In this document: piece after piece, positions 7,980 through 15,222 of the stretch
How the letters are laid out: each line of letters begins with the position of its first letter
Numbering within the stretch: position 1 is the stretch's first letter
NCBI GenBank assembly: GCA_026770615.1
Contig: MU631387.1
Coordinates: 148,913 to 164,134, forward strand
Direction of reading: 5' to 3'
Length of the DNA: 15,222 bases
DNA from: Pavlovales sp. CCMP2436
Taxonomy: Eukaryota; Haptophyta; Pavlovophyceae; Pavlovales
The notes under the pieces: generated by a model
The model's database searches: none
Seen by the model: only the letters and a program-made list of their open reading frames with translations
What the model was told of the DNA's origin: nothing
Made by a program: the position numbers and the translations under genes

Positions 7980-10265
7980 ATGCCCTTGCCCACAAGATCG
8001 ACCGCAGACCCGGCTGCACGCAACTTCTCTGCCCTTGACCATCTCACCATTGCTGAGGCTGCTGGGCGCTGGGAACACGTCTTGGCAACTCGACTCCATA
8101 CCCCGGGACTTCCATGAGTTATGGACCGCTGCCAATGTCCGTGTCATCAGAGCCCTCCACCACTCTGGTCCGGACAATGAGATTGAGGAAGTGCGAGCGC
8201 TAAAGATGCTGTTGGTCCTGCCCTCGATCTTACTCCGCAAACAGCCCGCTGCCCGCGGGGGGCAACATGGACGCCTCGCGACCGCCAGGCTGCTTGCCTC
8301 TCGGTTCGATCGGTGGGAGCGAGGAGACTTCGGCAGCCTCATGGCTGAGTGGTCCAGCGACTGCGCGAAGGAGTCGCAGCAGCGCCACACCCGGCGATCC
8401 CGCCCTGCCGATCCTGAGCGAGATATCAAGGCAGCCGTCGCCCTCCTCTCCAAAGGCACGTTCTCCGACGCTGCAAAGCTGCTCGAGAGCCATGGCCTCG
8501 CCGACATCTCGGACCTAGCTGTGCTGCAGCAGATGCTCACCAAGCACCCGCGCAGGATGACGGCCATGCCGCCAGTCATCCCAGGCCTCGACGCCACTGA
8601 CCGGCTCGTGGTCGGCATCTCGGAGATGCAGGAGTCCTATCGCGGGCTCAAGACCGACAAGGCCCAGGGCGCGTCGCCATGGAAGTATGAGTACCTCATA
8701 CCGCTTGCCCCGACCGTATCTTTTGTTGGAGATGCCGCACGCCAAGTGCTCGAGTCACACGCCTGGCTGGCATCATCCTTCGCAACCGGCGACCTGCCTC
8801 CCTGGTTCTACTTTGTGTTCTGCGCTGCACGGTGCGTGCCACTCCGCAAGTGCGCGGCCCAGGTCGGCGTCGCGGAGGCTGCGCGGCCAATCGGCATCTC
8901 GTGTGCGCTGAGACGGGGTCTCACCAAAGGGGTCTTCCTCAACGAGTGTCTTCGCAGTGAGATCGAGGAATACCTCTTCCCGCAGCAGCTGGGAGTCCTC
9001 GTCTCGGCAGGCGGCACCAAGCTCATCTTTGGGGTGCGTGAGCTGCTTGAAAACCCACACTTTTGCATCGCAGGCTCCGACATCTACAACGCCTTCAATG
9101 AGGGAGACCGCGCAGAGATGGTAGCACGCACCCTCGTCAGCTCCCCGGCCTAGCCCCGCTCGCACGCCTCTTTTACGCCACGCTCGCTCCCAAGTACCCG
9201 ATCTTCGTCACTGGCAAGGGCGGCGGCCTGACGCCCATGGGCAGAGACGGCGAGACCGGTGTCGCTCAAGGGTCAGTAAAGGCTGGAGTCGCCTTTGCCA
9301 TCTCCACCCACCCCGAGTTAAAGGTGCTCGACGCCGAGTTGCGGCCATACGGTGGAGGCGCTCGGGCTGGCCCCGACGACGTGCGCGCGTGTGGTCCGCC
9401 CTGGATCGTCTTCGCGGCGATGCAGCACCTCCACGACACGCTCTTCTTACGGCTCGGCCTTGTTGTGCAGCCGTCCAAGTGTGAATGCTGGATCAACGAG
9501 GCCTACATCGCCTCCCTCGACGCCCACCGTGGCTTGGTGACACGCAGCCACCTGCTCGACGGCGCCCTGACCCCGCACTACGGCGTCAAGTGCTACGGCC
9601 TCCCAATCGGCTCGGAGGAGTACGTTAAGCTTGCCCTCGCTGGCAAGTGTGACGAGATTGCCAGCATCTCAAACAAGCTAATCGCAACGCTCAGCTCGTC
9701 ACACAAGCAACAGCTCTGGCTGCTAACGCTCTTCTCCACCACATGCAAATTTGAGTACTTTGCCCGCCACTGCTACCCGGACCAGGCGCGCGACGCGTGC
9801 ACGCGCTTCGACGCGATCATCCACACGCAGGCGACACATGCACTGGGAGTCTCGCTCGACGACGACCAGCTTGCCACTGCCCGCCTCCCACTCCCCCGCC
9901 GCTACCGGGGCGCCGGATTTCGACGCATGGTCGACATCGCGCCTGCCGCTTTCTGTGGCGCCATGACCCAGGCAGTGCCCAACTTCCTTGACATCGTGTA
10001 CGAGCCGACCGGCACCATCACGCAGCGCGGCATGCTCGAGCTGCCGCAAGTCGCGCTCGTAGTAGGACGGAACTCCTTCCTGGACATGCGCGCGCATGGC
10101 TGGCGGTCATACCTGCACTTGCCGCGACCAGGCCTCCCCAGACCGCTACCGCCACAACGGCAGGGACAGGCGTTCCTCCGCTGCTGGCTCGAGCTGCAAC
10201 AGGAGGCTGGCGTCGGTGCTGGAGCGATGATCAACGCAGCCTACCAACCCGTGTGCTACACCTCC
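7980..10265 (+). pseudogene. LINE ORF: N-terminal region and reverse transcriptase, frame-broken
   Basis: Reading starts at ATG 7980 in frame 3. It changes to frame 1 between about 8080 and 8117, and back to frame 3 near 9141, where the frame-1 ORF stops at 9151-9153. The N-terminal part has a lead-in of the kind seen in this LINE group (helical LLVLPSILLRK, then RFDRWERGDFGSLMAEW). RT landmarks: DKAQGASPWKYEYL (about 8660-8700), RPIGISCALRRGLTK (about 8886-8930), motif A DIYNAFN (9079-9099), motif B GVAQGS (9258-9275), motif C position GPDD (9369-9380) and QPSKCE (9468-9485). The enzyme would copy element RNA into DNA at a nicked target. Motif C usually has an aromatic residue before x-D-D; here it is Gly. 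Both frame breaks lie beside C runs. The RT assignment is firm; activity is doubtful. Confidence 0.82.
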
Positions 10266-11442
10266 CCCCAGAGGAGGCCTGGCCGATGGTGCGCAGGGAT
10301 CTCACAGGCAAGCCAAGCCTCAACATGTAGAAGGACCTCACCGAGGACCGCAAGGCTCAGCGGTTTGACGCGCTCAAGATGCGGATCAACGCGCTCCCGC
10401 AGGGCGATCGCGTCGTGCACTTGGTTAAGAGCATCGACCGCAACAGCTCTGCCTGGATGGCCGCGCTTTCGATTGGCTACGGCGCCTGCACCATCGGCGA
10501 GTGGGTGGAGATCATAGCACGCTTCTTCGGCGTCCCGAGTCCCATCTGCGTCGGCCTAGCCACGGCGGCGCGCGGTTGTTCAACCGCGACATCGACGTGC
10601 ACGGAGACAACATTGTCGCGGCCACCGGGCAGAGCGTCACCAGCGACCACTACTCCAAGCTCAGGCACGATCTGCTCCTCGCCCTCCTGGCTGAGGTTGC
10701 GAGGAGAATGGGTGCGCACGCGCGCACCGAGGTGGGAGACATCTTCGCCTCGGTACTCGCCTCCAACCAGGCCGCATACCGGCTCTTCTTCGGTGGGGTA
10801 GGCCGACGACCCGGGCCGAAGGTCGACCTCTACGCCGAGTACGACCACAAGGGTGGGCGGGCGGTCCCGCGACTGCTTGAACTCAAGACCATGGCGTTCT
10901 GCAGGACTCGGTGCAGGGACACTGACGGCAACTATCCTGGGCGTGATGTGGGCAGGCGAGCTGACTCGCTTCCGGTAGAACGCATGGCGGAGCTCATCAA
11001 GATTGATCGCGACTTCTTCCACACGACCCCCGGACAGACTGGCCCGATGCAGGCCCGCGCACAGACCTTCTGCACTGCAGGCGGCCCTGCGTTCGCCGCC
11101 CTCGTGATTGGAGCCTTCGGCGAGTTGTCTAACGACCTGGAATCCTTCGTCGGGGACCTCGCTAGCATGGGCGCAAGAGCACTCCAAGCTCGCATGGGAG
11201 CCCCCTCCGCTGCGCAAGCGCGCAGCACTCTCCTGTGGAAGATGAGACAGGAGATCGGCATGTGCGCACTTCGAGGGCACGCCAAGGTCATCACTGCGCG
11301 CGCGCGATTGGAGCGCACCGGCACCGGCACCGGCAACGGCGGCGGCACACGCTCTGACATCGACGACGACGGCAACCCCGACGAGTGGGCTGAGGGCGCG
11401 TACCACCTCCGCAGGGAGACACGGTTTGGGATCGGCGCCTAA
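10262..11442 (+). pseudogene. LINE ORF C-terminus: Cys/His region and PD-(D/E)XK-like nuclease domain
   Basis: This continues the RT after a shift from frame 3 to frame 2 at the C6 run near 10265. An in-frame TAG lies at 10328-10330, and a further shift to frame 1 falls between about 10545 and 10565. Frame 2 gives a helical segment ending FFGVPSPICV; frame 1 resumes at HGGARLFNRDIDVHGDN with Cys/His spacing like the zinc-binding region that precedes nucleases in related LINEs. Then come PKVDLY (Asp at about 10825) and LLELKTM (ELK at about 10879-10887), matching a PD-(D/E)XK core, and a helical C-terminus with LVIGAFGELSNDLESF. The tail has a TGTGTGNGGG linker and acidic DIDDDG. It stops at TAA 11440-11442. 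The nuclease call rests on motif spacing and is probable, not proven. Confidence 0.68.
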
Positions 11443-11591
11443 GTATGCTGCCTGGGTGACTACATGCCGCCTGGGTGACTGAACGTCGTCGCGCCTACAC
11501 GCTCGGAGTTGACCACTTTTGAGATAGAATGTCTGCAACCCACTGCCTGCTGCCCTTTTCTATAGTAAGTAAGTTGTAGTTCAAAAAAAAA
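11443..11591 (+). other. LINE 3' tail with 19-bp duplication and poly(A)
   Basis: Just after the stop codon TGCTGCCTGGGTGACT is repeated as TGCCGCCTGGGTGACT 19 bp later (11446-11480). The tail ends CACTGCCTGCTGCCC, TCTATAGTAAGTAAGTTGTAGTTC and A9 (11583-11591). A similar ending without the A-run occurs at 14234-14275. Confidence 0.65.
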
Positions 11592-12025
11592 CGTCGAGTG
11601 GCGCCACCCCCGTGCCAGCAGCATTAGCAGCTTCGTCGCGTTTGGTGGCGAGGAGCTGGAGCCTCATGCTCTTGACCTTTGGGTGGAGCTCACCATGCCT
11701 GCCCATTGCCAAGTTGAAGGCAGTGAAGACTGTGGCCTGCGAAGACGAGTCTGCCGTGGAGAAGTGCTTAACCACGGGCTCTCGCCCTGACATCGCGACG
11801 CGCACGACGGAGCCACCGGTGTACTCATCCATCTTAGTTTTGGACAGCATCCGAGACGAGCCTTTCGCAAAGGCCTCGCCGCCGGCCGAAAGGACAGAGA
11901 GTTCGATGCTTCGATGCGAGGCAAGAATTCGAGAGAGCCGATGAACTTGAGTTGCGCGGCGAAGAAGAGGGAGCAGGACAGCACGGCGGGGGGCTCCTCG
12001 TCGTCCGGGCCCTTCGTGGTACTAG
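11581..12025 (-). pseudogene. unknown gene fragment truncated at the LINE junction
   Basis: On the minus strand a protein-like frame runs from about 12025 (GPDDEEPPAVL, FIGSLEFLPRIEASNSLS) and, after a single-base frame change near 11900, continues through LSAGGEAFAKG, MDEYTGGSVV, KHFSTADSSS and LHPKVKSMRLQLLATKRDEA to a TGA at 11581-11583. The last two codons before the stop (Phe-Phe) are the antisense of the LINE A-tract, so the original C-terminus is missing. I do not recognise the family. The composition is balanced and non-repetitive, unlike the shadows around it. It may be a host gene or an older element cut by the LINE. The frame change could be decay or a sequencing indel. Confidence 0.4.
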
Positions 12026-12040
12026 TGGTATTTTTCGTAG

Positions 12041-12285
12041 GTTTTCGGCAAACACGCACCCGGACTCGCCACCCGGACTCTGTCCCTCTTGTCCCCGATG
12101 TCCCTCGCTTTTCCAGGGGGGTTCTCAGCGCGCATGGGAGGCCGTTTACTCTATCGAGTGCTGTCCAAAGATAATATCGCGTAAAATCGCACAAAGTTTT
12201 CGGCAAACACGCACCCGGACTCGCCCCCCGGACTCTGTCGCTCGTGTCCCCGGTGTCCCTCGCTTTTTCGGGGGGAAGTTCTCAA
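12041..12285 (+). repeat. 88-bp direct repeat, two copies 155 bp apart
   Basis: GTTTTCGGCAAACACGCACC at 12041 recurs at 12196. Both copies continue with CGGACTCGCC-CCCGGACTCTGTC, then GTCCCTCGCTTTT and a G-run, ending TTCTCA (12127 and ~12285). Inside each is a 14-bp ACCCGGACTC duplication. The copies differ at only a few positions. Confidence 0.85.
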
Positions 12286-12348
12286 ATTAATCTTTAAAAA
12301 TAAATAAACTCTTATGTTGTACTGGGAAATTTAGTTATGTCTTCGTAT

Positions 12349-12369
12349 CGTTACAGATCCCCTGTAACG
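12349..12369 (+). repeat. perfect 8-bp hairpin
   Basis: CGTTACAG (12349-12356), loop ATCCC, CTGTAACG (12362-12369). It lies alone in non-coding sequence; function unknown. Confidence 0.6.
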
Positions 12370-12514
12370 GGGAGAACTCGGGACCGATAGGCTCTTATTA
12401 TGTCATAACGGGTCCGGGACGTGAGTCTAGGACCTTCCCCTAGCACACAAATACCGCCCTCCCCGAGCACACAAATCACCCCCTCGGCGGGGACCACGCC
12501 TTGCTGTCCCCCAT

Positions 12515-12712
12515 TTACTTCTCGATGAAGTCGCGGACGAAGCTTGCGTCGCCCGGCAGGTTTGCATCTAGCTTGCTCGCGCTCGGCCACACTACGCGCG
12601 GCAGGCGCCGGACGCCACACACTCGACCACACACTCGGCAACCGCCGCAGTGATTCTGCCGTGAGGCAGACGCGCCCCGCCTGTCCCCTCCGGATGCTTT
12701 GTTCACGGTCAC
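12515..12712 (-). CDS. small unassigned ORF, 65 aa
   Basis: It runs from ATG 12712 to a stop at 12515. It contains a Cys-rich stretch (CGGCRVCGRVCG) produced by GTGTGG repeats, then a more protein-like end (RLPRVVWPSASKLDANLPGD, SFVRDFIEK). It could be a last exon or a chance frame. I recognise no family. Confidence 0.22.
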   Translation of the reverse strand: MTVNKASGGDRRGASASRQNHCGGCRVCGRVCGVRRLPRVVWPSASKLDANLPGDASFVRDFIEK

Positions 12713-13041
12713 TCCTTGTCTTAATCGGGTTCCTTAATAAAAATCGTTTATTTTTTGAGTCTCGTCGAAGTTCTTGTCCTTGATCAAAATTGATCAGCTA
12801 ACTGAAATCCAGGAATTGATTCGTCGGCATTGATTCGTCGGCGAACATTTTGTAAGTAATAGCGGGGTCGCCCAGAATTGCAACACCGGCCGGCGACGGT
12901 ACGTGTGCGGCACGAGACTCAATTTGACCATGCGTCTTTGACCAGTTCGCGCAAGGGGGTGTGCCCCCATCATCGGCATCGAGCCCATCCAGCCATATGC
13001 CGGGACGAACTCAGCGGCACCGCATGGCGTGCCTTTGAGCA
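12713..13041. other. gap downstream of the Rieske gene
   Basis: No convincing gene. A 14-bp tandem duplication ATTGATTCGTCGGC lies at 12815-12842, and a TGATCA-AAAT-TGATCA pair near 12781-12796. A minus-strand frame from 13042 overlaps the Rieske stop (TGATG) but has no recognised domain. Confidence 0.4.
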
Positions 13042-13812
13042 TCAGCCAAGGTTCATCGCGTCGTCCGCGCTCGTGCCGGGCAGGAGTGAGCGCTGCACTC
13101 TCGGGCCATCAGCCCGGCCAAAATAGTCGTTGATGGTGCGCTTGCGTGAGGCCGGAGCCTGCACGCGGGGCAGCTCGGGCTGCTGCGGAGGAGTGAGATC
13201 GATCACCTCCTCCTCCTCGCTCTCGAGGCTCGCGGACGCCGGGAGCAGCTGCGGCGCCGCCAGCTGCTGATAAGCGGCTGCGAGCTTGCTCGAAACGGCC
13301 TCAGTCGCGCGGGCTTTTCGGGCTTGCCAAGCAGTGGAGAGACGGCCGGCGATGGCGCCAGGCTGCGCCGGCGCAGCGCTCGAGAGCGATGGTATGTTGT
13401 TGTACCGATCCGACTGGAGATCGCCGAGGTTGTTGATGTGCGCCCAGATGCCGTCGGGGCGCAGCTCGCATGCATGCATGCGCTGCACGGCGCCGTGGCT
13501 CACCGGGCAGCGTGAGCCCGTCAAGCTGTCGATCCCTTCATCGACAAGCTCGCCGGTCGAGAGCTTGATGTACCGCCCATGTGCCGGGCAAACGATGTGC
13601 GGCGCGTCCTCAATGTCGACGATTGCGCCGTCGGCGAGCGAGGCGCCATGGTGGTGGCAGCGCATGTCCAGGCAGAAGAAGCTGCTGGCGCTGCCGGCCT
13701 GCACGACGAGGAGCTCCCTCCTGGTGGCCCCCTTAATCGTGGCGCGCACGACGCCACGCTCTGCGCCGAGCGCGACGAGCTGCTCCGTCGTCAGCAGCCG
13801 CACTGCCGACAT
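13042..13812 (-). CDS. Rieske [2Fe-2S] protein, RFESD-like, with SUMO-interacting and PIP-like motifs in its tail
   Basis: The open frame extends to an ATG at 14127 (361 codons), but the family-like part starts at ATG 13812 (codon 106, A at -3), giving 256 aa, so I chose that start. Numbering below is from the longer ORF. Rieske ligands are seen: C157-H-H159 and C180-P-A-H183, separated by 20 residues. The sequence after the second box (CPVSHGAVQRMHACEL, then SDRY) follows vertebrate RFESD, a soluble Rieske family of unclear role. An Ala/Gln-rich helical linker (about 262-295) leads to an acidic EEEEVIDLT (304-312, bases 13192-13218), which fits a SUMO-interacting motif. Next is KRTINDYF (329-336, bases 13120-13143), which fits a PCNA-binding box with Lys for the usual Gln. 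No signal peptide or membrane segment was seen, so cytosol or nucleus is likely. The Rieske domain is sure; tail functions are inferred. Confidence 0.85.
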   Translation of the reverse strand: MSAVRLLTTEQLVALGAERGVVRATIKGATRRELLVVQAGSASSFFCLDMRCHHHGASLADGAIVDIEDAPHIVCPAHGRYIKLSTGELVDEGIDSLTGSRCPVSHGAVQRMHACELRPDGIWAHINNLGDLQSDRYNNIPSLSSAAPAQPGAIAGRLSTAWQARKARATEAVSSKLAAAYQQLAAPQLLPASASLESEEEEVIDLTPPQQPELPRVQAPASRKRTINDYFGRADGPRVQRSLLPGTSADDAMNLG

Positions 13813-14165
13813 GCTCGCGATGGCAAAGGCAGTCGCGAAAGCGGCGACTTGGTGGCTGCGAAGTCGGCGGCGGGTTCGGTGGCAGCGAAGGTGGGCGCCC
13901 TCGCCGATCACCCTCTTCACCGAGATCAGCCGCTCAGCCGAAGGAGAGCCCTCGCGATCGATTGATCTCTCGCCCCTCGTCAATCGCCCCCCTCCGCCGC
14001 AAAACGGGCAAACGAATTTAGCTTCGGCGGGACGATTTTTGAAAAAAGGCGCGGGAGCCGCGAGCGGATGCGTGCCGTATGCCCCGTAGACAGAGTTTCC
14101 GCTTCTCTCGTCGTATGTGTATCCCACATATTAGTGTGCTCAGCCAAAAAATATATAATAATAAA

Positions 14166-14181
14166 TTTTTTTTTTTTTTTT
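14166..14181 (+). repeat. T16 run (possible A-tail of a minus-strand retroposon)
   Basis: Sixteen T preceded by ATATATAATAATAAA. On the minus strand this would be an A-tail following CGCGCTCCCATTTA. No element body could be recognised to its right apart from the LINE-tail-like fragment, which is in the opposite orientation. Confidence 0.4.
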
Positions 14182-14233
14182 AAATGGGAGCGCGCGCTCA
14201 CGCGACCTGAGTGATGAGTCCGCCACCCACGGT

Positions 14234-14275
14234 CACTGTCTGCTGCCCCATCTCTCTATCATTAAGTCGTAGTTT
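14234..14275 (+). repeat. fragment resembling the LINE 3' tail
   Basis: CACTGTCTGCTGCCCC, TCTCTAT and TTAAGTCGTAGTTT align by eye with CACTGCCTGCTGCCC, TTCTATA and TAAGTTGTAGTTC at 11541-11582. There is no A-run here. It is short, so a strongly 3'-limited insertion or chance are both possible. Confidence 0.4.
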
Positions 14276-14432
14276 AGAAGAGTCGGGTGAAACCCATCAC
14301 TCACGGCTGTCGGCTGCCAGGGGGCAGTGCCAGTGGCAGCGCGGCATTTCTGAATCTGATTCCAGAATCATAAATAATAGTATCCCTTGACTTTTACCCG
14401 CGTCATTTTGTAACCTCCCCCCTTGTCCTTCT

Positions 14433-14590
14433 GTAGGGGGGGAGCAACATAGAATTTACACCGATCGGAGGGGTAGGGGGGTACTCCAACATAAATTTGC
14501 GCCGCAGGCAAGAAAAATGGGGTAGGGGGGTGACCCAGCCTCAAATTTGCGCCGCTGCCGGGAAGTCGGAGGAATGGGGGGTCCCAACCT
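14433..14590 (+). repeat. G-rich ~50-bp tandem repeat, about four diverged copies
   Basis: GTAGGGGG or ATGGGGGG starts copies near 14433, 14473, 14523 and 14574. AATTTGCGCCGC is shared by two copies exactly 50 bp apart (14494 and 14544), with AATTTACACCG in the first. Each copy has a run of 5-7 G. Confidence 0.7.
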
Positions 14591-14799
14591 CCACCATTCA
14601 CGGATGGACGAAATCTGGGAGAAATACAATACATTTTTCTTCGCCTACGGCGAGCAACTCGACAGGATTGGACACGTACGTACGTTACCAGCTGGCAGAC
14701 ATGTCGTACCGCAGTACATAGGCGCTTGCACGCGCACGTGCACTTGCACACCGTGCAGTGGGCTAGACTGCGTGGCGGCGCTCGCTTTAAATACGCACT

Positions 14800-15222
14800 A
14801 TGGCGCTTGCACGCACGACCGCTAAGCCTTGCCCACCGAATATTCCGCCGACGCCAAGCTCGCCGACGACCTTACCAGCGCTAGAGAGCAGGCGGTATAC
14901 TGCTGCTGAGCAGCAGGCGGCAGAGCAGGCGTCAAGTGATGTTGACCGTCGAGCCGGTTCGATTTTTTTCACGTTTTTTTTATATATCCAACTTTACTAG
15001 GTTGTAGTAATGAAAGAAAAACGCGGATCACAACGAGCTCGATCCTGCAGACCCTACAGCTCTCTAACGCACCATTTCTGCGCCTCCTGGGCAGGGAAAA
15101 TATATTATATAATACGCACTCGCTCGTCAAAGAAATCGCGGCGCAGGGAGGCCGCAAGATGTACGCGCTGATGGGCGTGAGTCCGATGGAGGCGGCCGCG
15201 CGCATCAAGAAGCAACTCATCG
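14800..15222 (+). CDS. unknown spliced gene, 5' part (two exons, runs off the right edge)
   Basis: Exon 1 starts at ATG 14800 (context CACTATGG). It codes for a Pro/Thr-rich start (NIPPTPSSPTTLP) and a charged stretch (RRYTAAEQQAAEQ). With a donor GTGATG at 14936 and an acceptor TTTACTAG ending at 15000, exon 1 (phase 1) joins in frame to a second exon at 15001. That exon stays open to the window end and reads like a folded protein: SILQTLQLSNAPFLRLLG, NTHSLVKEIAAQGGRK, MYALMGVSPMEAAARIKKQL. Without splicing, exon 1 runs into a TAG at 14998-15000. I do not recognise the family. Gene existence is likely from the phase match and composition; the exact donor is inferred. Confidence 0.55.
14936..15000 (+). 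other. predicted 65-nt GT-AG intron
   Basis: It begins GTGATG and has two long T-runs (14963-14969 and 14974-14981). It ends CTTTACTAG. Its removal joins two frames that are each open and phase-compatible. Confidence 0.5.

Larger units (their letters stand above)
7702..11591 (+). mobile_element. LINE-like (non-LTR) retrotransposon with RT and PD-(D/E)XK-like domain, degenerate
   Basis: The order is a 5' block shared with 1542-1610, a Gly-coding G18 run, one long interrupted reading frame (7980-11442), a ~140-bp 3' tail and an A9 tract at 11583-11591. The protein has an N-terminal helical region, reverse transcriptase motifs and a C-terminal Cys/His region followed by a nuclease-like ELK motif. 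This is the layout of protist non-LTR elements that use a restriction-enzyme-like nuclease for target-primed reverse transcription. No LTRs or terminal inverted repeats were seen. At least four frame breaks and one in-frame TAG indicate an inactive copy or uncorrected indels. Target-site duplications were looked for and not recognised. Confidence 0.8.

Noticed and set aside
10477..11538. 353-aa minus-strand ORF opposite the LINE C-terminus.
   Set aside because: Shadow of the real plus-strand frame, which has RT/nuclease motifs; the minus frame shows none.
13286..14089. 267-aa plus-strand ORF opposite the Rieske gene.
   Set aside because: Antisense shadow of a GC-rich coding sequence; no recognisable domain.
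13813..14127. N-terminal extension of the Rieske ORF, including a CPFC zinc-knuckle-like motif.
   Set aside because: It reads as low-similarity Arg-rich sequence with a T16 run and AT-rich DNA just upstream. The ATG at 13812 gives a family-like start with a good context.
14208..14303. Hammerhead-ribozyme-like arrangement (GUGAUGA, a CACCC/GGGTG stem, GAAA, closing 9-bp stem).
   Set aside because: The essential core C before UGAUGA is G, and seven unpaired bases separate the core from stem II, so it does not meet the hammerhead consensus.
14368..14751. 127-aa minus-strand ORF.
   Set aside because: It is the complement of the G-rich tandem repeats, and its repeated Pro/Gly content follows the repeat units.

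Overview
This window looks like nuclear DNA of a eukaryotic microbe, most likely an alga or another protist. The reasons are: GC-rich coding islands set in AT-rich, microsatellite-laden spacers; genes separated by kilobases with no operon spacing; a phase-compatible 65-nt GT-AG intron at 14936-15000; a gene at the left edge that enters from an intron-like pyrimidine tract with no in-frame ATG; a LINE-like retrotransposon; a remnant of a tyrosine-recombinase element; and RFESD-like Rieske and NATD1/YjdJ-like acetyltransferase genes. I cannot name the lineage from sequence alone.

Layout. 58-680 (+): 3' part of a NATD1/YjdJ-type GNAT protein with a long Ala-rich N-terminal stretch. 684-1541: AT-rich spacer. 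1542-2536: putative short retroposon-like segment; its first 69 bp match the 5' end of the LINE further right, and it ends in a hairpin plus A12. 2540-4700: mosaic of AT-rich trinucleotide microsatellites with several families of short GC-rich repeats. 4720-5148: one weak ORF. 5640-6435: array of 74-bp units, each carrying an 11-12 bp hairpin whose stem sequence changes on both sides in the diverged units. 6461-7546 (-): decayed tyrosine recombinase. 7702-11591 (+): about 3.9-kb LINE-like element with a reverse transcriptase and a C-terminal PD-(D/E)XK-like domain, broken by at least four frameshifts and one stop. 11581-12025 (-): unknown gene fragment that reads into the LINE poly(A) tract. 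12041-12285: duplicated 88-bp repeat. 13042-13812 (-): intact Rieske protein whose tail carries a textbook-like SUMO-interacting motif and a PIP-box-like motif. 14166-14590: a T-run, a LINE-3'-end-like fragment and a G-rich tandem repeat. 14800-15222 (+): start of an unknown spliced gene that runs off the window.

How it fits together. The genes do not form a pathway. The window is a repeat-rich locus in which two ordinary-looking genes and the start of a third sit among dead mobile elements. The two items most worth pursuing are the structured 74-bp array and the Rieske protein with a putative SUMO/PCNA-reading tail. Single-base frame breaks are common in the element ORFs, so either decay or uncorrected sequencing indels must be kept in mind.
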